From: Oscillospiraceae bacterium
GTDB taxonomy: Bacteria; Bacillota; Clostridia; Oscillospirales; Oscillospiraceae
NCBI GenBank assembly: GCA_020025395.1
Contig: JAHHSE010000017.1
Coordinates: 1 to 19,259, forward strand
Direction of reading: 5' to 3'
Length of the DNA stretch: 19,259 bases
In this document: positions 14,926 through 19,259 of the stretch, one piece after another
Numbering within the stretch: position 1 is the stretch's first letter
Layout: each line of letters starts with the position of its first letter
Notes under the pieces: model-generated
Databases searched by the model: none
What the model saw: the letters and a program-made list of their open reading frames with translations, nothing else
What the model was told of the DNA's origin: nothing
Translations under genes and position numbers: made by a program

Positions 14926-14943
14926 TACATATAGGAGCCCTTC

Positions 14944-15711
14944 ATGACCGTTACCACCCTTGCCTCCGGCTCGTCCGGAAACTGCACCCTCATTTCTCAG
15001 AACAACACCCATATTTTGGTGGATGCGGGCATTTCCTGCCGACGGATCAACACCGCCTTAAAGCCCCTGGGCTTGACCGCCGCCGACCTGACTGGGATCT
15101 GCGTCACCCATGAGCACTCGGACCATATCTCCGGCCTTGCCACCCTGACCAAGCAGTACAGGATTCCCGTCTACGCAACCGCAGGCACAGGGCGGCAGCT
15201 CTGCCGCCGCATCGCCTTTCTGGAGGAGGTTCTCAACACCTTCTCCCCCGGCCGGTCCATGGAGATCGGCGGTCTGACGGTAGAAACCTTCCCCACCCTG
15301 CACGACACCGCCCAGCCCTGCGGCTTTGCCCTTTCCAACGGGAGCAGGAAGGCCGCCGTGGTCACCGATTTGGGACGGGTCACTTCGGAGGTCCTCCAGG
15401 GGATTGCGGGGGTTCATCTGCTGGTGGTGGAGGCAAACCACGATGTGGAGTCCGTTCAGAGCGGACCCTATCCCTATGGGCTGAAGGCCCGTATCCTGGG
15501 GGACCGGGGCCATCTGTCCAACGAGGCCGGGGCCTCCCTGGCCCGGTTCTGTGTGGACAAGGGGACCCATACCGTGGTTCTGGCGCATCTCTCTCAGGAG
15601 AACAACACCCCCGCCATGGCAAGGAATGCCGCCGAAGCCGCTCTGGCCGGGCGGGAGGTCCAGCTCCTGGTGGCCCCCGGAACGGAGATGGGAGGGCCTC
15701 TTCCATGCTGA
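14944..15711 (+). CDS. walJ: MBL-fold metallohydrolase, WalJ/YycJ type
   Basis: This 255-residue cytosolic metallo-beta-lactamase-fold hydrolase resembles WalJ (YycJ), a proposed nuclease linked in Firmicutes to cell-wall regulation and DNA replication or repair. The N-terminus TTLASGSSGNCTL and ILVDAGIS is characteristic. The metal-binding THEHSDH places H56, H58, D60 and H61, followed by HDTAQPCGF, VVTDLG, EANHD and a late LAHLSQENN that should add a metal ligand. AGGAG lies before the ATG. The last 7 nt overlap rlmH. In many Firmicutes walJ and rlmH are close neighbours, which supports the call. The walRK two-component genes often found beside it are not in the window. Confidence 0.88.
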   Translation: MTVTTLASGSSGNCTLISQNNTHILVDAGISCRRINTALKPLGLTAADLTGICVTHEHSDHISGLATLTKQYRIPVYATAGTGRQLCRRIAFLEEVLNTFSPGRSMEIGGLTVETFPTLHDTAQPCGFALSNGSRKAAVVTDLGRVTSEVLQGIAGVHLLVVEANHDVESVQSGPYPYGLKARILGDRGHLSNEAGASLARFCVDKGTHTVVLAHLSQENNTPAMARNAAEAALAGREVQLLVAPGTEMGGPLPC

Positions 15712-16187
15712 ATCTCTATCTGATCTGTGTGGGCAGGCTGAAGGAAAAATTTTATGCGGAGGCCGTGGGGGAATACACCAAGCGCCTGTCCGCATACTGT
15801 AAGCTGACCCTTGTGGAGCTGCCGGAGGAGCGTCTTCCACAAACCCCTTCCCAGGCGCAGATCGACGCCGCTCTGGCCAAAGAGGCCGCCGCCATCCAGG
15901 CCAGGCTGCCGCCCCGCACCAGCCTTGTGGCCCTCTGTGTGGAGGGACGGCTGCGCTCCAGCGAGGAAATGGCCGGGCTGCTCTCCACCTGGGCCCACAA
16001 CAGCGAAAAGCACCTTGCCTTTGTCATCGGCGGCTCTTACGGCCTTCACCCCTCCCTCAAAGCCCGGGCCTGGGTCCGCCTGTCCATGTCCCCCATGACC
16101 TTTCCCCACCATCTGGCCCGTGTGATGCTCCTGGAGCAGATCTATCGGGCCTTTAAGATCCAGGAGGGGTCTTCCTATCACAAATAA
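15705..16187 (+). CDS. rlmH: 23S rRNA (pseudouridine-1915-N3)-methyltransferase
   Basis: This 160-residue SPOUT-family enzyme methylates N3 of pseudouridine 1915 in helix 69 of 23S rRNA, acting on assembled 70S ribosomes. Its length is one residue from the usual 159. Typical segments are ICVGRLKEKFYAEAVGEY at the start, LCVEGRL in the middle, and the SAM-binding knot FVIGGSYGL (106-114). MSPMTFPHHLARVMLLEQ and YRAFKIQEGSSYHK complete the C-terminus. It overlaps walJ by 7 nt and has GGGAGG inside walJ upstream of the ATG, so the two are probably translated together. Dimerisation through the knot is expected from the family. Confidence 0.95.
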   Translation: MLNLYLICVGRLKEKFYAEAVGEYTKRLSAYCKLTLVELPEERLPQTPSQAQIDAALAKEAAAIQARLPPRTSLVALCVEGRLRSSEEMAGLLSTWAHNSEKHLAFVIGGSYGLHPSLKARAWVRLSMSPMTFPHHLARVMLLEQIYRAFKIQEGSSYHK

Positions 16188-16259
16188 GGGAGGGGGCTTT
16201 TCTCCAGATCCGTCCCCCGACCCTTTCCCCTAAAATGATGAATAAGGAGGAAATGAACC

Positions 16260-17981
16260 ATGCGCTATCAGGAAATCTATCATCACTGGCTGGAGAGTCC
16301 CTTTCTCAACGAGGAGGAAAAGGCGGAGCTTTCCGCCATTGCCCAGGACGAAAAAGAGATGGAGAGCCGTTTCTTTGGTCCCCTGGAATTCGGCACCGCC
16401 GGGCTCCGCGGAATCATGGGTGTGGGCCTCAATCGGATGAATGTCCATGTGATCCGCCACGCCACCCAGGCCTTTGCCCAGGTCATCCTGGAAGAGGGAC
16501 CCGAAGCCGCCGCCCGCGGGGTCGCCATCTGCTACGACTGCCGCAACCACTCCCGGGAATTTGCCCAGGCAGCCGCCGGCGTCATTGTGGGCAACGGCAT
16601 CCCGGTCCGCATCTTCGAGGCCATGCGCCCCACCCCGGAGGTCTCCTTCGCCATTCGGGAGTATGGCTGCATCGCCGGCATTAATGTGACCGCCAGCCAC
16701 AACCCCAAGGAGTACAACGGATATAAGGTCTACTGGGCGGACGGGGCCCAGCTTCCCCCCCATCACGCCGCCGCCATTGCCAAAAAGATGGCGGAGCTGG
16801 ATGTCTTCACCGCCCCCAAGACGGCGGATTATCAGGCCGCCCTGGCGGATGGTCGGATCACCCTCATGGGGGAGGAGACCGATGAGAAGTTCCTGGAGCA
16901 GGTGATGGCCCAGGCTGCGGACAAGGCCGTGGTGGCCCAGGTGGCGGACCGCTTCAAAATGGTCTATACCCCCTTTCACGGCACCGGCTATCAGATCATC
17001 CCGGAGGCCCTCCGCCGTCTGGGGATGAAGCATGTGATCTGTGAGCCAAAGCAGATGGTCCCCGACGGGAATTTCTCCACCGTGGTCTCCCCCAACCCGG
17101 AAAATCCTGAGGGCTTCTATCTGGCGGTGGAGCTGGCGGACAAAGAGGGGGCCGACTTCATTCTGGGCTCCGACCCTGACGCCGACCGAATCGGCATTCT
17201 GGTCCGGGGGCCGGAGGGCAGCTTCCTCCCCCTCTCCGGCAATCAGACCGGCGTCCTTCTGCTGGACTATCTCATCTCCGCCCGCAAGCGGGCCGGCACC
17301 CTTCCGGAAAACGCCGTGGCCCTCAAGACCATCGTCACCACCGAGATGGCCCGGAAGGTGGCCGAAACCAACGGCCTTACCTGTTATGACACCTTCACCG
17401 GCTTTAAGTTCATGGCAGAGAAAAAGAACGCCCTGGAGGCCGCCGGGAGCGGAAAGGTCATCTTCTCCTATGAGGAGTCCTACGGCTATATGATCGGCGA
17501 CTATGTCCGGGACAAGGATGCTGTCACTGCCGCCCTTCTCTGCACCGAGATGGCCGCATGGTATTACAGCCAGGGGATGACCCTCTATCAGGCCATGGAA
17601 AAGCTCTATGAAACCTATGGGCAGTTTACGGAGAAGACGCTGAATCTGGTCATGCCCGGTCTGGACGGCCTGAAAAAGATGGCGGACCTTATGAGCGGCC
17701 TCCGTCAAAATCCCCTCACCCACATCGCCGGAACCCCCGTGGTCACCCGGAAGGACTATGCCGACGGCACCGAGACCCAGGTGTCCACCGGGGCTGTGAC
17801 CCAGATGGAGCTGAAAGGCTCCAATGTCCTGAAGTATAAGCTGGAGGATGGAACCGACCTGGTCATCCGTCCCTCCGGAACCGAGCCTAAGGTCAAGGTC
17901 TATATCCTGGCTCAGGGAGAGGGCGGCAGCGAGAAAACCGCCAAATACGCCGCCTGGGCGGAAACCCTGAAAGACCGATAA
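16260..17981 (+). CDS. pgcA: Phosphoglucomutase/phosphomannomutase, alpha-PGM type
   Basis: This 573-residue phosphohexomutase probably interconverts glucose 6-phosphate and glucose 1-phosphate. FGTAGLRGIMG (44-54) is followed by the active-site loop NVTASHNPKEYNGYK, with the phosphoserine at S146. The magnesium loop SDPDADR gives D305, D307 and D309. GFKFMAEKK, EESYGYMIGDYVRDKD and the phosphate-binding RPSGTEPKVKVY complete the four domains. Length and motifs match the Firmicute PgcA/YhxB group rather than the shorter GlmM. AAGGAGG stands just before the ATG at 16260. An upstream ATG at 16235 is in another frame. Glucose 1-phosphate is the substrate of RmlA encoded at 6727-7599, so a functional link to the glycan locus is possible. 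Mannose or pentose phosphates cannot be excluded as substrates. Confidence 0.93.
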   Translation: MRYQEIYHHWLESPFLNEEEKAELSAIAQDEKEMESRFFGPLEFGTAGLRGIMGVGLNRMNVHVIRHATQAFAQVILEEGPEAAARGVAICYDCRNHSREFAQAAAGVIVGNGIPVRIFEAMRPTPEVSFAIREYGCIAGINVTASHNPKEYNGYKVYWADGAQLPPHHAAAIAKKMAELDVFTAPKTADYQAALADGRITLMGEETDEKFLEQVMAQAADKAVVAQVADRFKMVYTPFHGTGYQIIPEALRRLGMKHVICEPKQMVPDGNFSTVVSPNPENPEGFYLAVELADKEGADFILGSDPDADRIGILVRGPEGSFLPLSGNQTGVLLLDYLISARKRAGTLPENAVALKTIVTTEMARKVAETNGLTCYDTFTGFKFMAEKKNALEAAGSGKVIFSYEESYGYMIGDYVRDKDAVTAALLCTEMAAWYYSQGMTLYQAMEKLYETYGQFTEKTLNLVMPGLDGLKKMADLMSGLRQNPLTHIAGTPVVTRKDYADGTETQVSTGAVTQMELKGSNVLKYKLEDGTDLVIRPSGTEPKVKVYILAQGEGGSEKTAKYAAWAETLKDR

Positions 17982-17988
17982 CAAAACG

Positions 17989-18020
17989 GAGCGCTGCGGG
18001 ATTTTGATCCCGCGGCGCTC
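17989..18020. terminator. Bidirectional terminator between pgcA and the ABC importer
   Basis: A 14-bp stem (17989-18002 with 18007-18020, one G-T wobble) closes a TTTG loop. On the - strand it is followed by CGTTTTG, a better U-tract than the + strand tail TCTCATTTTC. It lies 10 nt from the end of the ATPase gene and serves both convergent units. Confidence 0.88.
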
Positions 18021-18030
18021 TCTCATTTTC

Positions 18031-18813
18031 TCATCCGGAGTACCGGGAGAGGAACTGGCGGGTACGCGCCTTTTGGGGATGTTCAAAGATCCCCTCCGGG
18101 GTGCCCTCCTCCACCACGACCCCCTGATCCATAAAGAGGACCCGGTCCGCCGCCTCACGGGCAAAGGCCATCTCATGGGTGACCACCAGCATGGTGGTGT
18201 TCTGCTCTGCCAGCCCCCGCAGGACCCGCAGGACCTCTCCGGTAAGCTCCGGGTCCAGGGCAGAGGTAGGCTCGTCAAAACAGAGAATGTCCGGATGGAG
18301 GGCCAGGGCTCTGGCGATGGCCACCCGCTGCTGCTGGCCTCCGGACAGCTGATGGGGATAGTGGTCTTCCCGCTGGGCCAGACCTACCTGCGCCAGCAGA
18401 GCCCGGCCCTTCTCCTCCAGCTGGGCATACAGCTCCCTCTTCTTTTTGGGAAAATCCGGATTCTCCCTGGCCAGAAGACGGCCTGCCAGAGTCACATTTT
18501 GCAGGGCGGTGTATTGGGGAAAGAGGTGAAAGTTCTGAAAGACCAGCCCAAAGTGAAGACGCTTTTTCCGAAGGGTTTCCTCCCGGCGGGCGGCGGGGTC
18601 CTTCCCGCTCCACAGGGTTTCCCCACAGACCGAGATCCGCCCCTCGTCCGGGGTCTCCAGGAAATTGAGGCACCGGAGAAGGGTGGTCTTTCCGCTGCCG
18701 GAGGGGCCGATGACAGCCAGCGTCTCCCCGCGCTCCAGCTCCAGAGAGATGTTCTTTAGCACCTCTGTGTTTCCATACCGCTTTTGAAGGCCGGAAACCT
18801 CCAGAATGGCCAT
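18031..18813 (-). CDS. Polar amino-acid ABC transporter, ATP-binding protein (GlnQ/ArtP type)
   Basis: This 260-residue ATPase powers uptake through the permease encoded just upstream. Walker A GPSGSGKTT is at 36-44, and the Q-loop sequence GLVFQNFHLFPQ is at 89-100. The signature LSGGQQQRVAIARAL is at 156-170, Walker B ILCFDEPTSALDP is at 176-188, and the switch histidine lies in VVTHEMAFA. FHLFPQYTALQNVTLA and the C-terminal GVVVEEGTPEGIFEHPQ are typical of the polar amino-acid group. A basic stretch at about 74-86 (AARREETLRKKR) forms a family-typical insert before the Q-loop. AGGGGGCGAGG precedes the ATG, 11 nt after the permease stop. The amino acid carried cannot be read from these genes, and the binding protein lies outside the window. 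Confidence 0.93.
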   Translation of the reverse strand: MAILEVSGLQKRYGNTEVLKNISLELERGETLAVIGPSGSGKTTLLRCLNFLETPDEGRISVCGETLWSGKDPAARREETLRKKRLHFGLVFQNFHLFPQYTALQNVTLAGRLLARENPDFPKKKRELYAQLEEKGRALLAQVGLAQREDHYPHQLSGGQQQRVAIARALALHPDILCFDEPTSALDPELTGEVLRVLRGLAEQNTTMLVVTHEMAFAREAADRVLFMDQGVVVEEGTPEGIFEHPQKARTRQFLSRYSG

Positions 18814-18824
18814 ATCCTCGCCCC

Positions 18825-19259
18825 CTATACCTTAAAATAATCCATCTTTTTCTCCCAGCGGCTGAGCAGGAGAGTGACGGCTCCGTTAAAAAGAAGGAAG
18901 AACACCCCGGTGTAGAACAGAGGCCAGATCATCCCCTTGTTGCCGAATTCCTTCGCCATCATGATGATCTCCTTCACCATGATGAAGTTTGCCAGAGAGG
19001 TATCCTTGACCAGCGTGACGATCTCATTTCCCACCGGGGGCAGGATCCGCTTCACCACCTGAAGAAGGGTGACCCGAAAGAAAATCTGGCTTCGGGTCAT
19101 CCCCAGCACCTGTCCCGCCTCCCGCTGTCCCACGGGAACCCCCTGGATCCCGCCCCGGAGGATTTCGGAAAAGTAGGCGGCATAGTTGAGGACAAAGGCC
19201 AGGGCGGCCGCTGTCATTTTGGGCAGATTGTAGGCGGTGCCCCAAAGGATTCCGGGGAG
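18825..19259 (-). CDS. Polar amino-acid ABC transporter permease, 3' part (runs off the right edge)
   Basis: The frame stays open to the last base of the window, so the 144 residues seen here are the C-terminal part of a longer inner-membrane permease. The ATG at 19217 is an internal methionine, since 14 sense codons precede it without a stop. The His/Glu/Gln-type permease signature is clear: LNYAAYFSEILRGGIQGVP followed by the EAA loop GQREAGQVLGM, which docks on the ATPase. ILPPVGNEIVTLVKDTSL and a last hydrophobic helix (PLFYTGVFFLLFNGAVTLLL) follow, with a basic end. The ATPase gene starts 11 nt after its stop. The second alanine of the EAA motif is Gly here, a common variation. Confidence 0.9.
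   Translation of the reverse strand, partial: LPGILWGTAYNLPKMTAAALAFVLNYAAYFSEILRGGIQGVPVGQREAGQVLGMTRSQIFFRVTLLQVVKRILPPVGNEIVTLVKDTSLANFIMVKEIIMMAKEFGNKGMIWPLFYTGVFFLLFNGAVTLLLSRWEKKMDYFKV

Noticed and set aside
16188..16259. Possible terminator or short leader gene between rlmH and pgcA
   Set aside because: G-rich and C-rich runs could pair, but no U-tract follows. The ATG at 16235 reads in a frame that only shadows pgcA. No promoter could be identified.
16230..18278. A 682-codon open frame on the - strand, opposite pgcA
   Set aside because: It is the shadow of a GC-rich gene whose codon bias removes stop codons from the opposite strand. It lacks recognisable domains, is rich in Gly, His and Asp, and crosses a terminator into the ATPase gene.

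Overview
The window looks like chromosomal DNA from a low-to-medium GC Firmicute, most likely a gut-type member of the Clostridia (Oscillospirales-like). This is inferred from the AGGAGG-type ribosome binding sites, a TTG-started murA, the neighbouring walJ and rlmH genes, a PsuK with an N-terminal winged helix, and a backbone near 60% GC carrying an AT-richer surface-polysaccharide island. No RNA gene, CRISPR array, transposase or prophage gene was found. No stretch longer than about 220 bases lacks a gene.

Region 1 (1-8654, all + strand) is the distal part of a tightly packed surface-glycan operon. It begins with the decayed or frameshifted 3' end of a small winged-helix-like gene. Next come a membrane-anchored GtrB-type polyprenyl-phosphate glycosyltransferase, an NDP-hexose 2,3-dehydratase, a Gfo/Idh/MocA-type NDP-hexose 3-ketoreductase, an RmlC-type 3,5-epimerase, an SDR presumed to be the 4-ketoreductase, UDP-galactopyranose mutase, a GtrA-type membrane protein, RmlA and RmlB. 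Most junctions overlap by 4-8 nt. RmlA and RmlB would supply dTDP-4-keto-6-deoxyglucose. The dehydratase, 3-ketoreductase, epimerase and SDR would turn it into a dTDP-2,6-dideoxyhexose, a sugar type best known from antibiotics. Here it sits with GtrA, GtrB and Glf, so it is probably destined for a cell-surface polymer. No recognisable RmlD is present. A long palindromic terminator closes the island.

Region 2 (8766-13341) is housekeeping. asnS-udk lies on the - strand and diverges from psuK-psuG-small membrane protein on the + strand. The shared 211-bp gap holds a well-formed promoter for each direction. PsuK and PsuG degrade pseudouridine to uracil and ribose 5-phosphate, and Udk salvages uridine.

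Region 3 (13342-17981, + strand) holds murA (peptidoglycan precursor synthesis, with its own near-consensus promoter, structured leader and terminator), walJ-rlmH (overlapping) and an alpha-phosphoglucomutase. The phosphoglucomutase could supply the glucose-1-phosphate used by RmlA.

Region 4 (17989-19259, - strand) is a polar amino-acid ABC importer: the ATPase and the 3' part of the permease, which runs off the right edge. It converges on pgcA across a bidirectional terminator.
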